Positions 1 through 7,127 of a stretch of DNA of 18,587 nucleotides are shown here, one piece after another (position 1 is the stretch's first letter; each line of letters begins with the position of its first letter). The notes beneath the pieces are model-generated. The model was not told where the DNA came from and made no database searches. It saw only the letters and a program-made list of their open reading frames with translations. Made by a program: the position numbers and the translations under genes. This stretch comes from DAOVGU01 sp030637775 [NCBI: bacterium] (lineage in GTDB: Bacteria; Ratteibacteria; UBA8468). The stretch covers positions 1-18,587 of the forward strand of contig DAOWFY010000167.1 in the NCBI GenBank assembly GCA_030637775.1. Direction: 5' to 3'.

Positions 1-1
1 A

Positions 2-502
2 ATACCGATCGCCAAGAGTGAGAGGCTAAAAAAGGAATATGGCTGTTGTTTAGAATCTCTAATCACCGACCATAAATTGGAGATCCCGCTCATAGACAGT
101 ATGGGAAGAGCTTTTTCCAAAACAGGACTTACTTCTGTTGCCGAAATTATTGAGCCCAGAATGGAAGAAATCTTCCTTTTAACAAAGCGGATCTTAAATA
201 GAAGTGGCTACAGTAGCCTCATCGGAGCCGGAGTTGTCCTTACCGGAGGAACCTCCCTCTTAAAAGGAATCAAGGAATTGGGGGAGAAAATTTTTAAGAT
301 GCCGGTGCGGATTGGAAGACCACGTGATATTATAGGGTTTGAGAAGAGTATCTACAATCCAATCTTCTCGGCTGCCGTAGGTCTTCTTCAGTATGGACTG
401 AGGAGGAGAGAGGCAACGGAACATATTCCTCGCTTCCCTCAGAACAATCCTTTAGTAAGATTCTATAAAAAGGTAAGAAGAGCATTTAGTGATTTCTTCT
501 GA
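2..502 (+). CDS. ftsA: Cell division protein FtsA, C-terminal part (5' end outside window)
   Basis: This is the last 166 codons of FtsA, the actin-like ATPase that tethers FtsZ filaments to the inner face of the cytoplasmic membrane and recruits later divisome proteins. The frame is open from position 2, so the gene begins before the window; the TTG at 77 is internal. Visible features are the late ATP-binding loop of the actin fold (VVLTGGTSLLKGI) and the following segment IFKMPVRIGRP, which are typical of FtsA subdomain 2B. The protein ends in a basic, amphipathic tail (NPLVRFYKKVRRAFSDFF) that fits the membrane-targeting helix of FtsA. The stop codon overlaps the ftsZ start by one base (TGATG), so the two are probably translationally coupled. 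The neighbour and the motifs leave little doubt about identity. Confidence 0.95.
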   Translation: MPIAKSERLKKEYGCCLESLITDHKLEIPLIDSMGRAFSKTGLTSVAEIIEPRMEEIFLLTKRILNRSGYSSLIGAGVVLTGGTSLLKGIKELGEKIFKMPVRIGRPRDIIGFEKSIYNPIFSAAVGLLQYGLRRREATEHIPRFPQNNPLVRFYKKVRRAFSDFF

Positions 503-1629
503 TGTTAAAGATAAAGGTAGATGAGGGGTTCGATAGGTTTGTAAAAATAAAGGTTGTGGGCATTGGTGGCGGTGGATGCAATGCCGTGGGAAGAATGACA
601 CCTTCGCTTTCGGGAGTAGACCTTATTGGAATTAATACCGATACCCAGGCATTAGCAAACTGCAATGTTCCCATTAAACTCCAGATTGGACAGCGGATCA
701 CCGAGGGCTTGGGTTCAGGAGGAGACCCCGAGAAGGGCAAATTTGCCGCAAACGAAGATAAGGAGCAGATTGCCAAACTCCTCAAGGGGGTAAATATCTG
801 CTTTTTGGCAGTTGGATTGGGAGGGGGAACCGGCACTGGCGCTTCACCAGTCATTGCTAAAATTGCTCGCGAGCAGGGTGCGATCACGGTAGCGGTGGTG
901 ACAACACCATTTGCCTTTGAAGGAGCAAAGCGGACGAATCGGGCTGAGCAAGGATTGATTGAATTAAAAGACAATACCGATACCCTGATTCATATTCCCA
1001 ACGAAAAACTGTTTGAGGTTGTGGACAGGAAAACCACAATTCTTGATGCCTTTAAAAAAATTGATGACATCTTAAGTCAGGGCGTTTCCTCCATTGTTGA
1101 ACTGATTACCCAGCCCGGGGTAATTAATTTGGACTTTGCCGATATCAGAGCGGTGATGGAGAATGGAGGAGAAAGCATTATGGGCGTTAGCAAAGGTAAA
1201 GGGCCAGAAAGGGCAGTAAATGCAGCCAAGGAGGCTATTACCAACCGTCTTTTAGAAGGAAAAGATATTGGTAGTGCCAAAAATATCTTGGTAAGCATTA
1301 CCGGTAGTTCTGATCTTACCCTGCATGAAGTGAAGGATGCAGTGAGAACCATCAATAACAGCCTGCCTTCCCTTTCCCATAGTATCTTCGGGGCGGTGGT
1401 CGATGAGAAATTAGAAGATGAGGTAAAGATTACCGTTATTGCTACTGGACTATCTGAGAAGAAAGAGTTTCCTCTTCCTCCCCAGAAAAGAGCACGTGCC
1501 AAAAAGGAAAAGAAAGAGCCAACCCTCTTTGATGCCGTAGAGACAACCATAATTGAGGGAGAAAATATCGATACTCCAACCTTTATCAGAAAGAGACAGA
1601 AAGACAGAAGGAAAACAGAAGAAGGCTAA
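502..1629 (+). CDS. ftsZ: Cell division GTPase FtsZ
   Basis: FtsZ is a tubulin-like GTPase that polymerises at mid-cell into the Z ring. The 375-residue protein has the glycine-rich nucleotide loop (VGIGGGGCNAVGRM, about residues 19-32), the tubulin signature GGGTGTG at residues 107-113, and the catalytic T7 loop NLDFAD at 209-214, which completes the GTPase site of the neighbouring subunit. After the globular domain there is only a short charged linker, followed by a conserved C-terminal peptide (IDTPTFIRKRQ) that binds FtsA and other partners, and a basic tail. The ATG start overlaps the ftsA stop. The GC content looks higher than that of most downstream genes. A dehydrogenase gene begins only two bases after the stop, so the division operon appears to run on into metabolic genes. 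Confidence 0.98.
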   Translation: MLKIKVDEGFDRFVKIKVVGIGGGGCNAVGRMTPSLSGVDLIGINTDTQALANCNVPIKLQIGQRITEGLGSGGDPEKGKFAANEDKEQIAKLLKGVNICFLAVGLGGGTGTGASPVIAKIAREQGAITVAVVTTPFAFEGAKRTNRAEQGLIELKDNTDTLIHIPNEKLFEVVDRKTTILDAFKKIDDILSQGVSSIVELITQPGVINLDFADIRAVMENGGESIMGVSKGKGPERAVNAAKEAITNRLLEGKDIGSAKNILVSITGSSDLTLHEVKDAVRTINNSLPSLSHSIFGAVVDEKLEDEVKITVIATGLSEKKEFPLPPQKRARAKKEKKEPTLFDAVETTIIEGENIDTPTFIRKRQKDRRKTEEG

Positions 1630-1631
1630 GG

Positions 1632-2948
1632 GTGGATATTTACTCTCTGCTGAACAAAAGATTCATTTGTCCATTTTGTAAGAAGCAGCATTGGATACCC
1701 ACCAAGGAGGTAGTCAGCAAAAAAGGAGCAATTCTTCTCCTACCTTTTCTCCTCTCACGCTTAATAAAGAAAAAGAGGATTTTAATTCTAAGCGATAATA
1801 TAACCTATAGAATAGCTGCCGAGAAATGTGAGAAAATTCTAAAAGAGAAATTTAAGGTATCCTCCCTCATTCTTTTTCCCCAAGGAGGCAAGAGGGTTTA
1901 TGCGGAAGAAAAATATTTACCGGCGATAGTAAAAAGATTACGGAATAAAGATGCGATTCTTATTGTGGGAACGGGCAGCATTACCGATATGGGAAAGTAT
2001 GCCGCTCATCAATTAAGGATACCGGTGATAAGCGTTCCCACCGCTCCTTCAATGAATGGCTTTACCTCGTCGGTAGCAGCCTTTCTCTCAAAAGGATTAA
2101 AGCTAACCCTACCGGTAAAACCAGCCCTTGGCGTCTTGACCGATATTGATCTCGTCTCTAATGCCCCTTTAGATTTGATCAGGGCAGGATTTGCCGATAG
2201 TTTAGCCAAATCCTTTGCTAACAGCGATTGGAAAATCTCCTCTTTTATCACCGGAGAAGATTTTTGCCCTCTTCCTTTAAAAATAACTACCGCGGCAGAA
2301 AAGAGGTATATCAATAAAGGTGAGGAACTTATTAAAAGAGATCGGAAAGTAATCTCTCGTCTGATGGAGGGATTAACCTCAGGAGGTTTTTCTATGGTTA
2401 TTGCCGGCAAATCCTCTCCCTCCTCTGGGGGAGAGCATCTCCTCTCCCATTTCCTGGATGTGGAGGCGCATCAACAGGGAAGAGAACCATTTTCCTACCA
2501 TGGTTTACAGGTCGGGTTGGGAATCATAGTTTCTTCCCATATTTATCAAAGGTTAAAGAATTTTTCTGCAAAGGATGTAGAAAAGGCACTTTCCCATAGA
2601 GATATTGATTATGAGCAAGCGATAAAATTCCTTGGCAGGGACGCTTCTTTAATCAAGAAGGAATTTAAGAAGAAGATTCCTATCTTAAAGGAACTGCCGC
2701 AGAAATTGCCTCCCTTATGGGAGCAGATTAAAGAAGAGGTTTTTCCCCTGGTCTATCCTCCAAGAAAGATAAAAGAATATCTAAGAAAAGCAAAATGCCC
2801 TTTACGTTTTGAGGAGATTGGTGTAAATAAAGAATTAGCCTATAGAACAATAATGTATGCTCGTTACGTCAGGGGAAGGTTGACCATTTTGGACATTGCC
2901 GATGAATTGGGCACACTAAAAGAGATTGCGGAAAGTTTTATAAAATAA
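1632..2948 (+). CDS. egsA: sn-Glycerol-1-phosphate dehydrogenase (EgsA/AraM family)
   Basis: This enzyme family interconverts dihydroxyacetone phosphate and sn-glycerol-1-phosphate with NAD(P)H. It makes the archaeal lipid backbone in archaea; in Bacillus AraM/EgsA feeds heptaprenylglyceryl phosphate synthesis. The 438-residue protein starts with a small CPFC...H motif (Cys13, Cys16, His20) common in bacterial EgsA. The nucleotide loop GTGSITDMGK is at 113-122 and the PTAPSMNGFTSS segment at 136-147. Likely metal ligands are Asp189 (AGFADSLAK), His269 (GGEHLLSH) and His290 (SYHGLQVG). It uses a GTG start with AAGG directly upstream, two bases after ftsZ. The family call is firm. Whether it makes or oxidises G1P here cannot be read from the sequence, and no ether-lipid prenyltransferase is in the window. 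Two glycerophosphodiesterase genes follow. Confidence 0.9.
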   Translation: MDIYSLLNKRFICPFCKKQHWIPTKEVVSKKGAILLLPFLLSRLIKKKRILILSDNITYRIAAEKCEKILKEKFKVSSLILFPQGGKRVYAEEKYLPAIVKRLRNKDAILIVGTGSITDMGKYAAHQLRIPVISVPTAPSMNGFTSSVAAFLSKGLKLTLPVKPALGVLTDIDLVSNAPLDLIRAGFADSLAKSFANSDWKISSFITGEDFCPLPLKITTAAEKRYINKGEELIKRDRKVISRLMEGLTSGGFSMVIAGKSSPSSGGEHLLSHFLDVEAHQQGREPFSYHGLQVGLGIIVSSHIYQRLKNFSAKDVEKALSHRDIDYEQAIKFLGRDASLIKKEFKKKIPILKELPQKLPPLWEQIKEEVFPLVYPPRKIKEYLRKAKCPLRFEEIGVNKELAYRTIMYARYVRGRLTILDIADELGTLKEIAESFIK

Positions 2949-2960
2949 AAAAACTAAATA

Positions 2961-3725
2961 ATGGTGAAGGTTATTGCTCACCGGGGGTTTTCAGGAAAGT
3001 TTCCAGAAAATACGGTATTAGCTTTTCAGAAAGCGGTTGAACTTAACGTGGATGAAATTGAATTTGATGTAAAAATCACTAAAGATAACAAACTCGTTCT
3101 CCTCCATGATGAGACGGTAGATAGAACAACAAATGGAAAAGGGAAAGTTTCCGAGATGAATTTAAGAGAGATTAAGGAATTAGATGCAGGTTCCTGGTTT
3201 AATCCTGAATATAAAGGAACTACAATTCCTACTTTTGAAGAAGCGTTGAAAAATATTCCTGAAGCAGTGGAATTGAATATCCACGCTTTAGCAGATTCTC
3301 AAGTTACTGAGCAGATTATCTTTTATCTCAATAAATACAAAAGAGTTAAAAGTGCTTATATTGCTATTGATGCCAGTCAGATTCCATTAGCCAGGAAACT
3401 ATGTCCTGAAATTCGGCTCTGCAATATGCATCGTCAAACCTCGCCTAACAAATATATTATAGGCACTCCTTATCTTGAAGAAACAAGGAGATTAAATTGT
3501 CCGATACTCCAATTTTCCACTCCTGCTCATGAAGTAACGGAAGATTTAATTAAAAAAGCGCACAGCTATCATCTATTTGTAAATGTTTTCTATGCGGACA
3601 GAAAAGAAGAAATGGAAAAATTAATTAAGTATAAGACAGATGCAATTTTAACAAATTATCCTGATATTCTTATCTCGGTGAAGCGTAGACAAGATAGAAA
3701 TGAACAGAAGGCAGCATTTCTTTGA
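2961..3725 (+). CDS. Glycerophosphodiester phosphodiesterase family protein, altered active site (GDPD1)
   Basis: GDPD enzymes hydrolyse glycerophosphodiesters to glycerol phosphate and an alcohol in a TIM barrel. This 254-residue protein has most signature elements: AHRG with His7, PENT at 15-18, the metal-binding EFD (Glu34, Asp36) and the HDETVDRTT block with His49. The third metal ligand, normally Glu in an NIEIK strand, is His108 here (ELNIHAL), and the following Lys is also lost. It may therefore use a different metal arrangement, belong to a subfamily with a different substrate, or be weakly active. There is no signal peptide, so it should be cytoplasmic. No clear ribosome site precedes the ATG. 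Its 3' end overlaps the UroD-like gene by 26 bases. A second GDPD with intact motifs lies 2.7 kb downstream, and the two are clearly diverged paralogs. Confidence 0.88.
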   Translation: MVKVIAHRGFSGKFPENTVLAFQKAVELNVDEIEFDVKITKDNKLVLLHDETVDRTTNGKGKVSEMNLREIKELDAGSWFNPEYKGTTIPTFEEALKNIPEAVELNIHALADSQVTEQIIFYLNKYKRVKSAYIAIDASQIPLARKLCPEIRLCNMHRQTSPNKYIIGTPYLEETRRLNCPILQFSTPAHEVTEDLIKKAHSYHLFVNVFYADRKEEMEKLIKYKTDAILTNYPDILISVKRRQDRNEQKAAFL

Positions 3726-4788
3726 CTGTGTAAATTTTGTTCCTGGTGCCCGTCCTTTATTAGGGCAAACGCTGTGGCTTATGCCGGGAGTAAAAGAATC
3801 ATGGCTAAAAGAAGGTATTACTCAGAGAGAAATTGACCAACTTATAGCACGCACTGATGATTGTCTTCGGAATCTTGGCATAGCAACTCATGTTTATCCT
3901 CCATTATCTCAGCAAGTCATTGAGGAAACAAAGAGATATTGGGTTCGTATCAATGAATTTGGAGCAACGGAGAAATTTATCAAGGGGTTATATGCAACAA
4001 GAGGTGTTATTATTGAACATCCAGTAAAAAATAAAGAGGATTGGCAGAAACTCAAACCTCGCTTTACCTATTGCTCCGAGAGATTTACTAAGGATTGGAA
4101 GGAAAAAGCATATGGTTTTCTGGAGGAAGGTTTTGGTCTCCAGCTCAGTTGCCATGGATTTTATGGTTTCTCGCGAGAACTCCTTGGTGATGAAAATCTT
4201 TGCCTATACTATTACGAAAATCCAGAATTAGTACACGATATAAATGAAACCTACTGTCGCCTCCTGCTTAATATTGCTGATAGAATAGAGAAGGAAGGAA
4301 TAAAATTAGATTCTGTCTATTTCTGGGAAGACCTGGCTGGTAAAACGGGTCCTATATTTGGTCCAAAGCAGTTTAAAGAATTTCTGTATCCTTACTACAG
4401 AGTTGTCACTCAACGATTTCGTCAATTGGGAGCCTACCATTTTATGGTAGATTCCGATGGCAATGTGGAGATTTTCATTCCATTATTTATGGAGACGGGA
4501 ATAAATAGTCTTTTCCCATTTGAATGTCAAGCCGGGATGGATATTGTAAAGATAAGAAAGAAATATCCCCATTTGGTCATGAGTGGTGGTTTGGATAAAC
4601 GGGTCTTTGTTAGAGATAAAACTGCTATTGATAAAGAACTGGAGTATAGATTGCCACCGATGATTAAATCAGGTGGTTATATATCATCGATTGATCACCG
4701 AGTTTTACTTGGGACTACTTTTAAGAGTTTTTCTTACTATATTAATCGAGTTGCAGATATGTTTGGAATAGGAGAAAAAAATGAGTAG
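3700..4788 (+). CDS. Uroporphyrinogen decarboxylase superfamily protein, function unknown
   Basis: The 362-residue protein has the layout of the UroD/MtaA superfamily, which includes heme-pathway decarboxylases and zinc-dependent methyltransferases. It opens with NRRQHFFDCVNF, which resembles the family's usual RERFLxxLNF start. Later it has an EDLAGKTGPIFGPKQFKEF segment and a GGLDKR turn. The position where methyltransferases of the MtaA type carry a His-x-Cys-Gly zinc motif reads VDSDGN, so it is unlikely to be a corrinoid methyltransferase of that type. It is also unlikely to be HemE, since it differs from heme enzymes and has no heme genes around it. Members like this are often seen among carbohydrate genes in uncultured bacteria, but I know of no assigned reaction. 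ATG 3700 is the only usual start after the upstream in-frame stop at 3679. It overlaps the nitrilase by 8 bases. Confidence 0.78.
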   Translation: MNRRQHFFDCVNFVPGARPLLGQTLWLMPGVKESWLKEGITQREIDQLIARTDDCLRNLGIATHVYPPLSQQVIEETKRYWVRINEFGATEKFIKGLYATRGVIIEHPVKNKEDWQKLKPRFTYCSERFTKDWKEKAYGFLEEGFGLQLSCHGFYGFSRELLGDENLCLYYYENPELVHDINETYCRLLLNIADRIEKEGIKLDSVYFWEDLAGKTGPIFGPKQFKEFLYPYYRVVTQRFRQLGAYHFMVDSDGNVEIFIPLFMETGINSLFPFECQAGMDIVKIRKKYPHLVMSGGLDKRVFVRDKTAIDKELEYRLPPMIKSGGYISSIDHRVLLGTTFKSFSYYINRVADMFGIGEKNE

Positions 4789-5637
4789 ATTGGTGAAAGT
4801 AGCAACGGTTCAGCCTCCTATTCCAAAAGGAGAGAAAGGAGGTGTAGTAACCAATAAAGAAATGGTTCGAAGAGGATTAACTCTTTTAGAAAGTGCTGGG
4901 AAGGAGAAAGTAGATATTACCTGTTTGCCAGAAATATTTAATGTGCTCGGACTTTCTCTTGAAGAATCCCTGAAGAAAGCATCTAATCCGGAACTGCTTT
5001 GCCTGAAAATTTCCAGAATAGCAAGAGAATATCGTATGTATATTGTCTATCCCACATTAGAAAAAAGAAAGGAGGAGTTTTATATCTCGGCAAACATTAT
5101 AGATAGAGAAGGAAAAATAGCAGGTAAATACGACAAGGCTCATCTTACCCGAGCCGAGAAAAGAAATTATGGTGCCACTCCTGGAAATAATTACCCGGTA
5201 TTCAAGACCAACTTTGGCAAGATTGGTGTCATGATTTGCTATGATTGCTACTTCTCTGAAGTAGCCCGAATTTTAACCCTAAACGGTGCAGAAATTATTT
5301 TCTATCCTTCTCTCCAAAGGCATTTTAGCGAGGTTTATTTTGAAATTCAAACCAGAGCCAGGGCATTAGACCATTCCGTCTATATAGTACGTTCCAGTTA
5401 TGGAGTTGAAGAAAGCCATCTATGGTTTCCCGGAATGATATTGGGAAGAAGTTGTATAATTGACAGAGATGGAACGATTATTGCCGACCTTGGACATAAA
5501 TAGGTTATCTTACAAAAGAAATAGATTTAGACAAACCAAGGCTAATGGAAGGTCCTGGCGGAGAAGGCAAGGTAGACATCGGGAAGTTTATACTTGAAGA
5601 TAGAAGACCAGAAACCTATAAAGATATATCCGAGTAA
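4781..5637 (+). pseudogene. Carbon-nitrogen hydrolase (nitrilase superfamily), frameshifted near the 3' end
   Basis: This encodes a nitrilase-superfamily amidohydrolase, which cleaves C-N bonds in amides or N-carbamoyl compounds. The Glu-Lys-Cys catalytic triad is intact: Glu51 (CLPEIF), Lys119 (KYDKAH) and Cys153 (MICYDCYF). The first frame stops at TAG 5501-5503, after ADLGHK. In the -1 frame the sequence continues without a gap as GYLTKEIDLDKPR and on to a TAA at 5635-5637. Aligned this way the whole protein would be about 285 residues, normal for the family, and the GxxxxxIDL strand is the expected next element. One base is therefore missing around 5498-5503, through true mutation or assembly error. 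The 240-residue product would lack only the last strands and the dimer-contact tail and might still fold. A GGAG at 4771-4774 serves the ATG. The substrate is unknown. Confidence 0.85.
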
Positions 5638-5642
5638 TTTAA

Positions 5643-6393
5643 ATGATTATTGGCATAGATCTACATGGAACTCTTCTAAATAAAGATTGGTCTATTGCGA
5701 AGAATCTGGTAGAACCCATGAATGAAGCTTTAGCCAAGTTAAATGAAAAAACAAAGATTTATACCTGCACCGGAAATGACCTTTCCTTTGTTAAGACTCA
5801 TATCCCCTCCTCCATCCAGAAATATTTTGCAGGCTATGTGCTAGAAACCGGATGTGTAATAAGCGATAAGGAGAAGGAGGAAATAATAACTACATAAGGA
5901 AGAAAGAAAAAGAATAAAGGATTTGGAAAAAAGACTAAAAGCAAACAAATTTCCTTTTGATTTTATGGGAAAAAGATTAAGCAGTATCACCATGTTTACC
6001 AAGAATCCCAAAGGACTTTATGCAGAAATTAATAACTTTTTGAAGAAAGAAAAGGTTGGTGGAGTGGATTTTTTCTGGTCGGATGTGGCGGTAGATATCG
6101 TTCCTTCTGGTTACAACAAATATACCGGCTTAATGAGATTTGTAAATGGAGATGCGAAGGTGGGAGCGATTGCTGACTCAATGAATGATGTTTCTCTTCT
6201 CGCCGGTGTCAACTATGGGTTTATCCCCCATAATGCACCAGAGGAGTTACTAACCTGTATTGAAAGGAAGGGAAAGCGCTTAATAAATATAAAAGAAGTT
6301 TCCCGTCTGGATTCATCTTGCATAGTCCAAGCAGATAGAGAAAGGACAGAAGCGGTAATAGAAATTTTAAATCTTATCGAGAAGTTAATTTAA
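5643..6393 (+). pseudogene. HAD-superfamily sugar-phosphate phosphatase-like protein, frameshifted
   Basis: Two reading frames together make one Cof/SPP-type HAD phosphatase of about 249 residues. The first (5643-5897) carries motif I as DLHGT near residue 6 and motif II TCTGND. It stops at TAA 5895-5897 after EEIITT. The second frame is open from 5890 (LHKEERKRIKDLEKRLK) and carries the cap domain and motif IV ADSMND, ending at 6393. Removing one base between about 5887 and 5897 restores a continuous protein. The TTG at 5923 could allow separate expression of the second half, but that half alone lacks the nucleophile. Motif I normally reads DxDxT; here the second Asp is His, encoded CAT where GAT would give Asp. 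Its stop overlaps the next start (TAATG). The substrate is unknown; sugar phosphates are typical for the family. Confidence 0.8.
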
Positions 6394-7127
6394 TGAAAAG
6401 TATATTAATTACTGCTCATCGGGGTCTAAGTTCTCTCTATCCAGAAAACACATTGATTAGTTTTAAAGAAGCGGCTAAACTTGGAGTGGATCTGATAGAA
6501 TTGGATGTTCGTCAAACAAAGGATAGAAAATTAGTGATAATCCATGATGATTCTATTGACAGAACAACGGAGGGAAAAGGGAAAGTGTGCCAGCTTACAT
6601 TAAAAGAGATAAAAAGATATAGTGCAGGAAGATGGTTTTCGAAAAAGTTTAAAGAAGAAAGGATTCCTACCTTATCAGAGGCTTTCGAAGTGATAGAAAA
6701 AAGAGCAAAAATCTTAATAGAGATAAAAGAGCCGGGTATAGAAGAAGGTCTGATTAATTTAATAAAAAGGTATCCGATAGCAAATAACGCTATCTGTGGC
6801 TCCTTTTATTTAGAAAGCATAATCAGAATAAGAAAATTACAGCCATCTATTCCCACTGCCTTCATTACAAACTCTCTTAATTTAGAAAGAATGAAAAAGC
6901 CTTTGCTAAGAGAAGGTATCAATATAGTGGCGATAGACTTTAATCATTTATCATTACCATTATTAAAAAATTGCCATAGTTATGGATTTGTAGTAAATGC
7001 CTGGACAATAAATGAAGAAAAGGATATGAAGAAATTTTTAAAGATGGGGATAGACATCATAACCAGCAATTATCCGCAGAGACTAAAAAGATTATTAAAG
7101 GAGGACACTTATGTTACCAACCATTGA
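6393..7127 (+). CDS. Glycerophosphodiester phosphodiesterase, complete active site (GDPD2)
   Basis: This 244-residue cytoplasmic GDPD should hydrolyse glycerophosphodiesters to glycerol phosphate and the head-group alcohol. All family motifs are present: AHRG with His9, PENT at 17-20, ELD with Glu36 and Asp38, HDDSIDRTTEGKG with His51, and the ILIEIK strand with Glu110 and Lys112. In contrast to the related gene at 2961, the metal-ligand Glu is retained. The C-terminal part (VNAWTINEEKDMKKFLKMGID...TSNYP) is the usual end of the barrel. The ATG overlaps the HAD stop codon, and the 3' end overlaps the next gene by 17 bases, so it sits inside a translationally linked set. Its GC is low, about 32% over 6841-7020. 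Whether it acts on sn-1 or sn-3 glycerol phosphate esters cannot be told from sequence. Confidence 0.92.
   Translation: MKSILITAHRGLSSLYPENTLISFKEAAKLGVDLIELDVRQTKDRKLVIIHDDSIDRTTEGKGKVCQLTLKEIKRYSAGRWFSKKFKEERIPTLSEAFEVIEKRAKILIEIKEPGIEEGLINLIKRYPIANNAICGSFYLESIIRIRKLQPSIPTAFITNSLNLERMKKPLLREGINIVAIDFNHLSLPLLKNCHSYGFVVNAWTINEEKDMKKFLKMGIDIITSNYPQRLKRLLKEDTYVTNH
7097..7104 (+). promoter_or_regulatory. Strong Shine-Dalgarno site inside the end of GDPD2
   Basis: AAAGGAGG lies six bases before the ATG at 7111. It supports that start even though the gene then overlaps the upstream coding region by 17 bases. It is stronger than the sites of the preceding genes, most of which rely on overlap. Confidence 0.7.

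Noticed and set aside
1077-1550. Long antisense frame inside ftsZ, and similar antisense frames inside other genes
   Set aside because: They mirror well-supported genes, have no ribosome sites or recognisable domains, and arise from codon bias on the opposite strand.
3700-4788. Heme-pathway uroporphyrinogen decarboxylase (HemE)
   Set aside because: There are no heme genes nearby, and the sequence fits a divergent superfamily branch rather than HemE.
5490-5515. Programmed -1 frameshifting as an explanation for the nitrilase break
   Set aside because: The bases before the stop (CAT AAA TAG) do not form a standard X-XXY-YYZ slippery heptamer and I see no strong hairpin just downstream; a single-base loss is simpler.
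5890-6393. Second half of the HAD gene as an independent gene starting at TTG 5923
   Set aside because: It lacks motif I, and its frame is open upstream with family-like residues from 5890, so it is better read as part of the split gene.
2961-7127. The two GDPD genes as a recent tandem duplication
   Set aside because: They differ through most of their length and at an active-site position, and other genes lie between them, so any duplication is old.
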